Shown here in pieces: positions 16,687 to 25,127 of a DNA stretch of 64,000 nt; the first letter of the stretch is position 1, and each line of letters starts with the position of its first letter. Both the position numbers and the translations under genes were made by a program. This stretch comes from a virus. The stretch covers positions 1 through 64,000 of the IMG/VR virus record IMGVR_UViG_3300009001_000006; one strand, written 5' to 3'. The notes under the pieces were generated by a model. That model had not been told where the DNA came from, made no database searches, and worked only from the letters and a program-made list of their open reading frames with translations.

Positions 16687-17754
16687 ATGGCCAAAAAAAC
16701 TGAACCAAGCAGCCCAAACACAACAGTAAGGCGAAAAAATACTAAAAAGTCCGATGTTGATGCAAAACAAACTAAATCGAGGCAAACTAAATCTAGACAA
16801 ACTAAATCTAGACAAACCAAAGCAGCAACCATAGAAAAAAAAACTAGAACTGCAGCCCGAAGAAAAACCACCTCAAAAATTAATAGAATTTTATGCTTCA
16901 CTAATTTTAACAATAATCCGTCAGATTTACTCAAATATATACATGAAATTAAAGATCAAACATACACAAACAATATTGATTATTTAATTAATATCTTCGT
17001 AGAATCTAGAGAGCAAGAAAATACATACAAAGACATATTAAAAAATTATTACATTAATAATATTATCAAGATTTGTTTTAGTAAAAAACCATCAGATATA
17101 GATGACATAAAATATGATTTGGGATTATTAAAACATATCTCACCAGAACAATACAATACTTTTATCTACTGCGATCCATCCTTTAGCTATAATGCTAATC
17201 ATATAGAAAATTTAATGACTCTATATGCAGATAAGCCTTGTGATGTTTTACAAATCACTAACGATAAAACAGTCAAAGAAAATTTGGATTTATATAAAAA
17301 TTCTAATCAGAAATATAACTTTATCTTCAACAATAAGTCATTAGATGTAATTTTAGCTAGCGACCAACCGATTTCTGAAAAATGGATAGATATATGGTCA
17401 GAGCATAAAATAAAAATCCGTCAATTAGGCCATGTCTCGACATTATTTCAAATAGATAAAGAACACACAGAGACAGTAGCACAAAAAACTTCGAATAACC
17501 ATGATAATTATTACAAAAATATAGAAAATGATTATTTTGCTATATGTATCTTTGAACACAATTACTGGTCTTCATTTGTTTATCTAAATAAGAGAAACAA
17601 TAGAATGTACAATATAGATAATGATGATCATGGGGCTTTTGAGATCAAAGACGAAAATACTATTAATATTAAATGGGACACTTGGGGAGATGAGATTTTC
17701 TATAAAAAATATGATAATGAAAATTATTTCTACACGATTAATCCCCAATCATGA
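16687..17754 (+). CDS. glycosyltransferase-like protein with basic repeat tail
   Basis: 355 residues. The first 60 are highly basic and repetitive, with three in-frame KSRQT units, and look disordered. From about 65 on, RILCFTNFNNNPSDLLKYI and IYCDPSFSYNANH look like a degenerate GT-A fold, with a Cys-Asp-Pro in place of a clear DxD. The C-terminal ~70 residues (YWSSFVYLNKRNNRMYNID through WDTWGDEIF) form a domain shared with the next gene, so the two are paralogues. GGATTA precedes the ATG. Loss of a clean DxD may mean an inactive or non-catalytic partner. Confidence 0.6.
   Translation: MAKKTEPSSPNTTVRRKNTKKSDVDAKQTKSRQTKSRQTKSRQTKAATIEKKTRTAARRKTTSKINRILCFTNFNNNPSDLLKYIHEIKDQTYTNNIDYLINIFVESREQENTYKDILKNYYINNIIKICFSKKPSDIDDIKYDLGLLKHISPEQYNTFIYCDPSFSYNANHIENLMTLYADKPCDVLQITNDKTVKENLDLYKNSNQKYNFIFNNKSLDVILASDQPISEKWIDIWSEHKIKIRQLGHVSTLFQIDKEHTETVAQKTSNNHDNYYKNIENDYFAICIFEHNYWSSFVYLNKRNNRMYNIDNDDHGAFEIKDENTINIKWDTWGDEIFYKKYDNENYFYTINPQS
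16768..16821 (+). repeat. 15-bp in-frame tandem repeat
   Basis: Three copies of a 15-base unit (caaactaaatctaga with two substitutions in copy one) plus a partial fourth, each coding QTKSR. The phase is a multiple of three, so copy-number change keeps the frame and alters the length of the basic tail. Confidence 0.9.
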
Positions 17755-18677
17755 AAATCAAACAACCGAAAGTACTATGTTTCACCACATCATACAATAG
17801 ACCATACCACCTGTATAATTGTATAAACAGTATATTAAATCAATCTTATAAAAATATAACCTACTCAGTGGGTGTTTGTACTCATACGGATATGGATTCG
17901 TATAGATCATTGCTGTCTAACTATACAAGCGACAAAAGATTCAAATTAAGTTTTCACGAAAATCTATCTCAACATGAAAACTATCTTTATCCAATAAAAA
18001 TAACTGAATATCAAAAATACGACATTTTTATTAAAATTGATGATGATGATATATATAAAAAAGAATATATAGAAAATATGGTTGCTGATTATTTGAAATA
18101 TAACAAAGATGTGTTATCAGCATATATACGATATCAACTAAATAATAATCGTTTATACAAAGGGAATTTTGATAATGTTGGCGGCCATTGGCACGAAGAC
18201 CTGAAAAGCAAAACTAAGTTTGGTATGCCATTTACATATGTTTTTAATCAAAAAGCACTAGAAGTATTACTTAACACCACCAGCGATGAGCTTAGTCAAA
18301 TACATATCTTTGAAGATGCTGGATGGAGGAGAAAATGGAGAGAAAATAAAATAACCTCCAAAGTAATAGAAAATATTGATTCCGCCATATATAATATCCA
18401 TGGGCAAAATATATCATCAAAACATTGCCTGATAGATAAAACAATAGAAGATAAGATATACGTAACTTACAAAAATTTTGATCTCGCATATTTTATGCAT
18501 TATGGCTGGCAATCATATTGTTTTATAGACAAAAAACATAATAGAATATTCAATATAGAAAATAATCATTATGGCAAATTCGACATAGAAAAAAATCATA
18601 TTATTATTAATTGGGATAATTATGGCAAAGAAATTTTTAAATTAGACAGCAACAAAATTTACCAATATATTAAATGA
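17751..18677 (+). CDS. GT2-like glycosyltransferase
   Basis: 308 residues. FTTSYNRPYHLYNCINSIL (11-29) is the usual GT2 start and IDDDDIYKKEYIENM (97-111) carries the Asp cluster for metal and donor. GHWHEDLKSKTKFG and IFEDAGWRRKWREN follow as acceptor-side loops. The C-terminal domain from YFMHYGWQSYCFID to WDNYGKEIF matches the end of the preceding gene. It overlaps neighbours by 4 bases on each side. The intact Asp cluster here contrasts with its degenerate neighbour. Confidence 0.75.
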   Translation: MKIKQPKVLCFTTSYNRPYHLYNCINSILNQSYKNITYSVGVCTHTDMDSYRSLLSNYTSDKRFKLSFHENLSQHENYLYPIKITEYQKYDIFIKIDDDDIYKKEYIENMVADYLKYNKDVLSAYIRYQLNNNRLYKGNFDNVGGHWHEDLKSKTKFGMPFTYVFNQKALEVLLNTTSDELSQIHIFEDAGWRRKWRENKITSKVIENIDSAIYNIHGQNISSKHCLIDKTIEDKIYVTYKNFDLAYFMHYGWQSYCFIDKKHNRIFNIENNHYGKFDIEKNHIIINWDNYGKEIFKLDSNKIYQYIK

Positions 18678-19420
18678 TAGATCTATACTCATATTTCGAC
18701 AAAATATACTATATCAACTTAGAAGAAGATAAAAATAAAAAAGTATATTTTGAGCAAGAAATAAACAAATCTAAATTTTTATCAAAGACATGCAAAAGGT
18801 ATGAAGCTGTTATAGGTAAATACTTAGACATTAGACTAATACCAGAATCTATAGTCACAACTAAAGCTAAAAATGATATTATCAAACAAAAACAAAGACA
18901 ATATGGTGTTTCATTAACCTATGGCTCGCTAGCGTGTGCGCTATCTCATAATTTAATATATAAAGAATGTAAAGATGCGTTTAAGCCGTTTTTAGTGCTT
19001 GAAGACGATATTATTATTACCGAACGCTTTGATCAGGATCTTTCTACGGTTATACAAGAAGTAGAGGGTACTGGCGATCCTTATGATATTGTGTATTTAG
19101 GATGTAATGAAATCCCAGGCTTTCAAAAAAAGATCATAAATAATATTATATCGAAACCTAGAGGTTTAATTACCGGCACTTATGGATATTATGTTTCTCA
19201 ATCAGGTGCTAAAAAATTACTAGATATCGTATTCCCTCTTTATAAACAAATAGATAGTTGTATTTCTGATAATGTAGATAAATTCGATCTTTTTTGTTCA
19301 ACAACCAAGATAGTAAATGTGAGAACAGATTTTGTCTCTAGAACACAAATGGACACCAGTTGTAAGAATATACACACAATCCCAGAAGAATACTCAGATT
19401 GGCACAAACTTTTCATTTAA
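18674..19420 (+). CDS. GT25-family glycosyltransferase
   Basis: 248 residues. IYYINLEEDKNKK (11-23) and RYEAVIGK form the GT25 N-terminal signature; GSLACALSHNLIYKEC and FLVLEDDIIIT (106-116) give the conserved His-containing helix and the acidic catalytic patch. Bacterial GT25 enzymes add galactose or similar sugars to lipopolysaccharide cores, and eukaryotic relatives to collagen hydroxylysine. It ends the plus-strand glycan block (d), and a GGTGTATAAT box follows 4 bases after the stop. Confidence 0.82.
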   Translation: MIDLYSYFDKIYYINLEEDKNKKVYFEQEINKSKFLSKTCKRYEAVIGKYLDIRLIPESIVTTKAKNDIIKQKQRQYGVSLTYGSLACALSHNLIYKECKDAFKPFLVLEDDIIITERFDQDLSTVIQEVEGTGDPYDIVYLGCNEIPGFQKKIINNIISKPRGLITGTYGYYVSQSGAKKLLDIVFPLYKQIDSCISDNVDKFDLFCSTTKIVNVRTDFVSRTQMDTSCKNIHTIPEEYSDWHKLFI

Positions 19421-19423
19421 AAA

Positions 19424-19433
19424 GGTGTATAAT
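19424..19433 (+). promoter_or_regulatory. GGTGTATAAT motif, possible phage promoter
   Basis: Lies in the 56-base gap before the gene at 19477, 43 bases upstream of its ATG. A GGAGA ribosome site comes between. No -35 box at normal spacing is visible, unlike the host-type promoters at 4207, 34855 and 51395. Same motif at 10317, 21963 and 35373. Confidence 0.5.
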
Positions 19434-19476
19434 AAAATTATAGACATCAACATCCAACTATCAATCTGGAGACATT

Positions 19477-19959
19477 ATGATATATTACATTAGCGGGGTA
19501 CCAAAAGTTACACAAAATAGGGCTGTCGTATTCACCGATACCGACAGAATACCAAGAGGCGAAACGGGTGGGATGGTCGGCACAGGTCCAAAGCAAACAC
19601 CCGATACTCGGGTGGCCAATAATTTTCGAGCTATTGCTAGCGATCATTTACGAGATATACATCAAAGAAGTCCAGATACATTTGGTACAACCAATGTGCT
19701 ACTAAATGCTTCAGCATATCCGGTATTAATGAAGCCCATAAATTCCGTAGAGGGCGCAAACACATCTTTATCTACAACAGCCATGAGAACCGGTAAGTAT
19801 AATTATTTTACTGGTAAATATAGCAATGGTTTTCCGATATCTCAAACAGATTCTTTTGGCAACGATAATGCTGCTAGATCATCGTACGATGCGCCAGGTT
19901 CTATAACTTTTAGAGTTGGTAATAATATTACTAGCCAAAACTATGAAGCCAAAGGTTGA
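19477..19959 (+). CDS. hypothetical protein, possibly virion
   Basis: 160 residues with GGAGAC before the ATG. Polar, Gly/Ser/Thr/Asn-rich, with many beta-turn segments (GETGGMVGTGPKQTPD, TTAMRTGKYNYFTGKY) and no Cys. Composition resembles small virion or tail-tip proteins rather than enzymes. It starts the fibre and membrane-protein block and has a putative phage promoter. Not recognised. Confidence 0.5.
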   Translation: MIYYISGVPKVTQNRAVVFTDTDRIPRGETGGMVGTGPKQTPDTRVANNFRAIASDHLRDIHQRSPDTFGTTNVLLNASAYPVLMKPINSVEGANTSLSTTAMRTGKYNYFTGKYSNGFPISQTDSFGNDNAARSSYDAPGSITFRVGNNITSQNYEAKG

Positions 19960-20031
19960 TTAATATTAATTGAGTTAAAAGGGGTGAATCATATTAAAGC
20001 CACTCCAATCTATTTATACAGAAAGTGAATT

Positions 20032-20367
20032 ATGAGCGACCCTAATACTCTCGGTCATTTTTTTGAAAATTTTACAACATCAATGTTTAGTGTTGCTATT
20101 GCTCTGATAGGATTCTGGACCACATTTATTAAAAATTTAGTAAGTCGAAAAGAAGTTGAAAAAATGATGTCCAGCTGTTGTACCAGTTCACATCAGTATA
20201 GTCAAGATAGGCAATTTATAATGGAGCGATTAAATACCCACAAAGAAGATACAAGTATTCTTTTTCGAGCCTTAGAAAAAAATACAGAAGTTATGACAGA
20301 ATTAAAGGTTCAAATAGCGACCTTGGGTAAAACATTAGAGGCACTAGAAAATAGAATAGAAAGGTAA
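20032..20367 (+). CDS. membrane-anchored coiled-coil protein
   Basis: 111 residues. Residues about 15-35 (TSMFSVAIALIGFWTTFI) form one hydrophobic helix, followed by a Cys pair (SSCCTSS) and a long amphipathic heptad region ending LGKTLEALENRIER. Topology suits a holin accessory, spanin-like or injection-related protein anchored in the inner membrane with a coiled-coil tail. Function not assigned. It precedes the fibre-type gene. Confidence 0.55.
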   Translation: MSDPNTLGHFFENFTTSMFSVAIALIGFWTTFIKNLVSRKEVEKMMSSCCTSSHQYSQDRQFIMERLNTHKEDTSILFRALEKNTEVMTELKVQIATLGKTLEALENRIER

Positions 20368-20372
20368 ACAAT

Positions 20373-20588
20373 ATGGCGAATGATATTCAAAAAAGCATAC
20401 TATCAAACCCTATTAAAAATGGGACAGTCGTAGTATCTGTAAAGCCCACAGGTTTAAGATCAGAAGATCTATTAAATAATAGCGTTTCTAATAAACCAGA
20501 AATTGCAGATATACAAGCTAAATATGACAATAGATTTGATGATCCTTCATATTATGGAGGTATCTCTGGTACCGTAATAGGTCCTTAA
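20373..20588 (+). CDS. small hypothetical protein
   Basis: 71 residues, starting five bases after the previous stop. Polar with VVVSVKPTGLRSEDLLNNS in the centre and PSYYGGISGTVIGP at the end. No motif was recognised. Short conserved proteins of this composition are common beside phage tail-fibre genes, and the next gene is one. Confidence 0.45.
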   Translation: MANDIQKSILSNPIKNGTVVVSVKPTGLRSEDLLNNSVSNKPEIADIQAKYDNRFDDPSYYGGISGTVIGP

Positions 20589-20603
20589 TATAGTGATTAT
20601 ACT

Positions 20604-21941
20604 ATGCCAATAAAAAGAATTAAAGATTTTGACGATGGATCTGGTGACCTAAGCAATGACGATATATTCCTGTTTATGGATAGTCCAGCGGCATCAGGAG
20701 TTACTAAGAAAATATCTTTAGCCGATCTTTCTGCAGCTATAGGTGGTGGATCTGTTCCTGATGGTAATTTTGATGTTATTAATCTTAGTACAACTGCTGA
20801 CCCAGAAATCCTACAAGGCTCTATAGGATGGGACGCCGCAGAAGGAACTATAGATGTTGGATTAACAGATCAAATTAAAATTCACGTAGGCGAACATAAT
20901 TTCTTTAGAATTAGAAATAACACTTCAGCAACTATTTATGCTGGTCAGGCTGTTTATGCTAGTGGTGTGCATAATAATTCTTTAATAGAAACAGAGTTGT
21001 ATGCAGCAGACGGAGCTATAGAAGAAATTAGATTCATAGGACTAGCATTATATGATATTGAAATTAATCAAAAAGGATATGCAATTAATTTTGGTCATAT
21101 AGAAAGCTTAGACACTAGAGGAAATGGAATTGCCAATGGAGCTAGTAATTTATGGGACGCGAATGAACCGGCTTGGAACTCAGGAGACATCTTATATATA
21201 CATCCTGTAGCTAGTGGTAAATTAACCAAGATTAAACCAGAGCATGCTATTTCTGTCGCTATTGTATTATATGTTCACCAAAATAATGGCAGAATATTTG
21301 TACGACCCAAAGAGTATGGACACCTATCTGATAATCATGATGTTAATATTTCTAGTCCAGCAGATGGTCAAATTCTAACATACAATAGCTCAACAACTCA
21401 GTGGGAAAACAATAATCCAGCATATGGCGAACCCACTTTTGTAAAATATGACTATAGCACTACGACCGGAAGCATTGGTGGAACAAATGCAATATTAGGT
21501 ATTAACTCTGATGGCGGTGATTTTGCATACAATGAGTCTCTTGGTGTCGGATATGATGGAGGTCTTGAATCCAGCATTAGTATAGACACAACCACAGGCA
21601 TTATCTCTGGTTTTGTAGAAAATGGTATATATCAGTTCGATGCTTCTTTTTTCTATCAAAGAGATTCTGCAAGCTCTACTTTCGATAGAGACTTTTATCT
21701 ATCAATGGAGTATAAGTCTGGTTCTAGTAGCTATAGAATACTAGATGAGTATTACGGACCTTTATTTCAAGGATCTACATTAAATAATTCATTATATTAT
21801 TTTACAGCTAAACTTAACGGAACCATGAAATTTGTTGGCTCAGATCCAACACAAAGAATAATTAGAATATCTCAAAGCCCAGACATAACATCAGACCTGT
21901 ATATAGATTATGGTTATTTTACCATAACCAGAATAGCTTAA
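20604..21941 (+). CDS. tail fibre-like protein
   Basis: 445 residues. It begins MPIKRIKDFDDGSGDLSNDD and continues with KKISLADLSAAIG, a start typical of phage fibre proteins. The middle has an adaptor-like domain (TIYAGQAVYASG, GYAINFGHIE, GDILYIHPVASGKL) and GQILTYNSSTTQWEN, a repeat type often seen in fibres and collars. The last ~130 residues (GIYQFDASFFYQRDS ... YGYFTITRIA) have the alternating-strand look of a TNF/C1q-like jelly roll. Host recognition is inferred. Confidence 0.68.
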   Translation: MPIKRIKDFDDGSGDLSNDDIFLFMDSPAASGVTKKISLADLSAAIGGGSVPDGNFDVINLSTTADPEILQGSIGWDAAEGTIDVGLTDQIKIHVGEHNFFRIRNNTSATIYAGQAVYASGVHNNSLIETELYAADGAIEEIRFIGLALYDIEINQKGYAINFGHIESLDTRGNGIANGASNLWDANEPAWNSGDILYIHPVASGKLTKIKPEHAISVAIVLYVHQNNGRIFVRPKEYGHLSDNHDVNISSPADGQILTYNSSTTQWENNNPAYGEPTFVKYDYSTTTGSIGGTNAILGINSDGGDFAYNESLGVGYDGGLESSISIDTTTGIISGFVENGIYQFDASFFYQRDSASSTFDRDFYLSMEYKSGSSSYRILDEYYGPLFQGSTLNNSLYYFTAKLNGTMKFVGSDPTQRIIRISQSPDITSDLYIDYGYFTITRIA

Positions 21942-21962
21942 GATTATCATCAGCACCATAAC

Positions 21963-21972
21963 GGTGTATAAT
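21963..21972 (+). promoter_or_regulatory. GGTGTATAAT motif, possible phage promoter
   Basis: Identical to the box at 19424, 28 bases before the ATG at 22001, within a 59-base gap. The upstream CACC-ataac-GGTG makes a small inverted repeat overlapping the box. No -35 element at standard spacing is seen. Confidence 0.5.
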
Positions 21973-22000
21973 TATATTGTTACATAAGGTGTGTTGTATT

Positions 22001-22483
22001 ATGAAAAAATCTTATCAAACAAGTGAATTCTGGTTTACTCTAGTGAGCTTTATTATTAGCGGATTATTTCTTGGTGGTATTATTAGCGAGCCAGACACCA
22101 AAGACGATCTTATTAATGCCGTAACACACGGGGTGGAAAGTGTTATATTAATAGGTGGTCAATTTATGGTATTGTCTAGATATCTAAAAAAACGTAAAGA
22201 AGAAAAGCTAGAACACGAAAAAACAAAACAAAAAGAACAAGAAAATTTAAGAAAAGAATTAGAAGATTATGTTGGAGTAGACAAAAGGCTTGACAAAGTT
22301 AATATAAATAGTGCTAGTCTTGGAGAGCTTATACAACTACCCCATATAGGTCCCGCCACAGCGCAAAAAATAATAGACTATAGAGAAACCTATGGCGATT
22401 TCCAAACTTGCAGAGAAATTATGCTAGTAAGTGGCATAGCTCATACAGTATACCAAGATATAGAAAGATATATAGAGACATGA
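22001..22483 (+). CDS. holin-like membrane protein fused to helix-hairpin-helix domain
   Basis: 160 residues from the ATG at 22001; the TTG at 21977 is rejected. Two hydrophobic helices (about 10-28, FWFTLVSFIISGLFLGGII, and 45-58, VESVILIGGQFMV) with a basic end resemble a class-II holin. Residues 62-90 are a charged coiled coil. Residues 98-158 form a ComEA-type HhH: VNINSASLGELIQLPHIGPATAQKI, split by position, with the GPATAQKI hairpin at 117-124. HhH domains usually bind DNA. A DNA-binding membrane protein in a phage late block suggests DNA entry, exit or lysis coupling; this is inference. Confidence 0.65.
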   Translation: MKKSYQTSEFWFTLVSFIISGLFLGGIISEPDTKDDLINAVTHGVESVILIGGQFMVLSRYLKKRKEEKLEHEKTKQKEQENLRKELEDYVGVDKRLDKVNINSASLGELIQLPHIGPATAQKIIDYRETYGDFQTCREIMLVSGIAHTVYQDIERYIET

Positions 22484-22911
22484 ATAGTAAAGAATTAATT
22501 AGTAGCGAATTTGACAAATTAACAGAACAATTAAAGTCTGGTATAGAAAATGTAAAAGTTTTTGCAGTAGCAGAAGCTTGGAAAATATTGCAAGTTATGG
22601 CTGCTAGTCTTATTCAAATTATAGAAAAAATAGGCACAGATCTTAGTAGTCCAGAGAAAAAGGAGTTATCTCTTAAATTATTATCAGATTTTTATGATAA
22701 AGTATTTGTTGTTGTAGATATACCAGTAATACCTAATCTGATTGAACCATTACTACACAAATACGTTAAAGCTTTTTTAATGATCTTAGTTGGATCTAGT
22801 ATAGACGCTCTAGTAGCAACATTTAGACAAACGGGTATTTTCTTAAAAAAACAATTAGATGATGATAACCAGTATACATCTGGACAAGTACTTAATATAA
22901 AACTACCATGA
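22480..22911 (+). CDS. hypothetical protein
   Basis: 143 residues starting at the ATG of an ATGA overlap; the longer frame from 22408 is not supported. Mostly helical with amphipathic stretches, such as AEAWKILQVMAASLIQIIEKI, and one long hydrophobic region (FLMILVGSSIDALVATF, about residues 92-109) that may insert in or touch the membrane. It comes directly after the holin-like/HhH gene. Function unknown. Confidence 0.55.
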   Translation: MNSKELISSEFDKLTEQLKSGIENVKVFAVAEAWKILQVMAASLIQIIEKIGTDLSSPEKKELSLKLLSDFYDKVFVVVDIPVIPNLIEPLLHKYVKAFLMILVGSSIDALVATFRQTGIFLKKQLDDDNQYTSGQVLNIKLP

Positions 22912-22921
22912 AAGGATAAAT

Positions 22922-23311
22922 ATGAATTACACAGAAACATTCGAAGAATTTAGTAAAGGATTAGCTCCTATGGATTTAGCTTTATACGCTGGCATAGGAA
23001 TTATCTTATGGATTTTATTTAAAGACAAGCTCAGTCCTGTACAAAAAATGCTTATGGATTTATTTCAAAATGTAAAGAAGCAAATTCCAGACAGTATTAA
23101 TGTGGTTGTGCCAGATATTCCTGATGTTTTTCCATCAAAATCCTTAACACCCAAAGATGATAGTGATGTATTTTTTGATTTAGTTGTGTCATGGAAACAA
23201 ACAAGAGATCTTGCTGTAAAAAGTGGTTGCGATAAAGCTGTAGAGGTTGCAGACCAGATGTTTCCTTACCTAAGCCCTAATATCTGTGAAAACGGAGAAG
23301 ATAATGAATAA
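22922..23311 (+). CDS. single-pass membrane protein
   Basis: 129 residues with AAAGGATAAAT before the ATG, a good ribosome site. One hydrophobic helix (about 20-36, ALYAGIGIILWILF) is followed by KDKLSPVQK and a soluble, acidic C-terminal part with many prolines (VPDIPDVFPSKS). The C-terminal third has the WKQTRDLAVKSGCDKAVEVADQM helix. Part of the small membrane-protein cassette. No family recognised. Confidence 0.55.
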   Translation: MNYTETFEEFSKGLAPMDLALYAGIGIILWILFKDKLSPVQKMLMDLFQNVKKQIPDSINVVVPDIPDVFPSKSLTPKDDSDVFFDLVVSWKQTRDLAVKSGCDKAVEVADQMFPYLSPNICENGEDNE

Positions 23312-23810
23312 TAAATGGCTACTTGCTCTAGCTATTGGACTAATATATATAGGAATAGCTAAACCAGATTTATCTTTTATTAACATACCATCAGGCAACA
23401 ACAATGTATGTGTAGAATCTAACTATGTTACAGATGCTCCGTCTGATGATAATTTGTTAGCCTTAGCCAGAAGCATAACAGATATAGTCAAAGATTCTGA
23501 TGATTCTACCCGTAGATCTGACTGCTCTAGATTATCCTCCTTATATGCGGATATGGCTTTACTAATAGAGCTAGACGATCAAGATAAAGTTATTAGTGAT
23601 ACCGCTAATATTAGAGAAGCTAATAGTATTGCTGGTAAAATGTTAAGATTAAATATTAAGAATAAATATCCGGGACTAGCTGAAGCAGCAAAAGTTTTGG
23701 TGTCTTCAGAAATAGGTGCTGATGATGTTGTTCTTGATGAAGATATGAGAGCAAAAGCTGTTAATGCTTTCAGGGCTTTGAGTTGGGCTTTTTATGAGGG
23801 TAGTAAATAA
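23304..23810 (+). CDS. membrane-anchored hypothetical protein
   Basis: The ATG at 23304 with a GGAGAAG upstream is chosen over the GTG at 23286. 168 residues: an N-terminal hydrophobic helix (WLLALAIGLIYIGIA) serves as signal anchor, then a soluble helical region with one Cys in each half. It ends with FRALSWAFYEGSK. TAATG joins it to the peptidase gene, so co-translation with it is likely. A role as an anchor or inhibitor of the peptidase is possible but unproven. Confidence 0.55.
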   Translation: MNNKWLLALAIGLIYIGIAKPDLSFINIPSGNNNVCVESNYVTDAPSDDNLLALARSITDIVKDSDDSTRRSDCSRLSSLYADMALLIELDDQDKVISDTANIREANSIAGKMLRLNIKNKYPGLAEAAKVLVSSEIGADDVVLDEDMRAKAVNAFRALSWAFYEGSK

Positions 23811-24736
23811 TGGCTGATATGACCCCTAGACAATTATATGACGCATACAGGGAAGGTCTTACGGGATCTATTTCTGAGCCCTATATTTTTGAAGAATTAA
23901 TTAGAACAAGCAGGTATGCCTATTTTAGAGATGGTTCTAAAGAGATTGCAGATAGCGGTAAAGGTAAATTATCAACACCTTTCAAATCAGTATTGAAATT
24001 TGATAAGAATGCTTATATAGAACGACAAACCACAGGTGACTGTGTTTCCCACGCTACCCGCAACGGGTGTGATGTAACACGAGCAGTAGAAATTGATATT
24101 AAAGGGGATAAAGAAAGCTGGGTTGCTAGAGGTGCTACCGAAGCTATTTATGGAGCAAGAGGTCATGGTGGACAAGGTATGAGTTGTAGTCGTGCCGCTA
24201 CTTTTGTGAGTCAAACCGGGGGAGTTCTTGTTCGTAAAAATTACCCTGGTGTAGCAGACTTTAGTAAATACAACGGAAGCATGGGTGCTAAATGGGGTGC
24301 TAGAGGTTTACCAGACAAAGTGATAGACGAGGCAGACAATCACCAGGTCCGCACTGTATCATTAATTAGAACAGTTGAAGAGGCTAGAGATGCTTTGGCT
24401 AATGGATATGGTTTAAGTGTATGTTCTGGTTATGGATTTTCTAATCGCAGGGACTCTAAGGGATTTTCTCGTAAATCTGGCAGCTGGGCCCACGCTATGG
24501 CATGGACGGCTTGTGATGATACTGGTGGAGAACCAGCCTTTCTAGTCCAAAATAGCTGGGGTAAATGGAACGATGGCGGCCATCCAGAATGGGGCCCTAT
24601 TCCAGACGGTTCTTTTTTAATACACGCCGATGTGGCAGAAGGTATGTTGAGGCAAAATGGAGCTTATGCCTTTAGTGATTTTAATGGATTTCCTCCTCAA
24701 AAACTTCCGGACTACGGTTTCGTAGATTACTTATGA
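23810..24736 (+). CDS. papain-like cysteine peptidase
   Basis: 308 residues with the C1-type catalytic set in order: Gln73 and Cys78 in QTTGDCVSHA, His228 in SGSWAHAMAW, and Asn248 in QNSWGKWN. No signal peptide or propeptide inhibitor is visible. Bacterial relatives are often secreted or work on peptidoglycan-linked peptides. Phage copies are rare and their targets unclear. It sits among small membrane proteins. Possible roles are prohead maturation, lysis or host protein cleavage. The start overlaps the previous stop (TAATG). The next small gene begins inside its last codon. Confidence 0.75.
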   Translation: MADMTPRQLYDAYREGLTGSISEPYIFEELIRTSRYAYFRDGSKEIADSGKGKLSTPFKSVLKFDKNAYIERQTTGDCVSHATRNGCDVTRAVEIDIKGDKESWVARGATEAIYGARGHGGQGMSCSRAATFVSQTGGVLVRKNYPGVADFSKYNGSMGAKWGARGLPDKVIDEADNHQVRTVSLIRTVEEARDALANGYGLSVCSGYGFSNRRDSKGFSRKSGSWAHAMAWTACDDTGGEPAFLVQNSWGKWNDGGHPEWGPIPDGSFLIHADVAEGMLRQNGAYAFSDFNGFPPQKLPDYGFVDYL

Positions 24737-24900
24737 AATTATTAGATAGAATAGCAATAAACAGCTTAATTAAAACCATAACGAGCTTTATACTAGCAAT
24801 AGTTAAGATATTTGTGCCAGAATCAAGTTCAAGTAACGATAAAAAAAGAAGAACCCCTATACTAGATAGATTAAGACGTAAAAGAGAAAAAGATGAATAA
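24733..24900 (+). CDS. small basic membrane-associated protein
   Basis: 55 residues, ATG overlapping the peptidase stop, stop overlapping the next ATG. Residues 6-29 (RIAINSLIKTITSFILAIVKIF) form an amphipathic or hydrophobic helix, and the tail is strongly basic (KKRRTPILDRLRRKREK). Not found as an ORF longer than 60 codons. The overlaps at both ends are the main evidence. May bind membrane or nucleic acid. Confidence 0.5.
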   Translation: MKLLDRIAINSLIKTITSFILAIVKIFVPESSSSNDKKRRTPILDRLRRKREKDE

Positions 24901-25126
24901 AATTCTTATAGCATCAGCGCTATCTTTACCTATATTATTCGGATCTACAGCACCCAAATACAGCACAACCGCTGTAGTAACTTTAGCGGGAGCTAAAGTA
25001 GTCTCTGAAAATAGTGGTGTAATAGAAAAATATAAAAGAAAAGACTGTCCAGTTTGCAAAGGCAAGGGATGGTATATGAGTGGTGATGGTATAGCTAAAA
25101 TACAATGTCAATATTGTGAGCCATAA
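24893..25126 (+). CDS. secreted or membrane-anchored zinc-knuckle protein
   Basis: 77 residues. The N-terminus MNKILIASALSLPILFGSTAP is a signal-peptide-like stretch. The C-terminal third has CPVCKGKGW and CQYC, half of a DnaJ-type CxxCxGxG zinc finger. The layout suggests export followed by metal or disulfide chemistry. It overlaps its upstream neighbour by 8 bases and lies one base before the next start. No known family. Confidence 0.5.
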   Translation: MNKILIASALSLPILFGSTAPKYSTTAVVTLAGAKVVSENSGVIEKYKRKDCPVCKGKGWYMSGDGIAKIQCQYCEP

Positions 25127-25127
25127 T

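Noticed and set aside
16768-16821. CRISPR-like short tandem array
   Set aside because: Units are 15 bases, directly adjacent without spacers, and in frame with a coding region; it is a coding tandem repeat.
19960-20031. Terminator-like GGGGTG / CCACTCC pair after the gene at 19477
   Set aside because: Pairing is imperfect and no U-run follows, so evidence is too weak.
22408-22479. Longer N-terminus for the hypothetical gene at 22480
   Set aside because: It would overlap the HhH region of the previous gene by 76 bases; the ATGA start at 22480 fits the usual spacing here.
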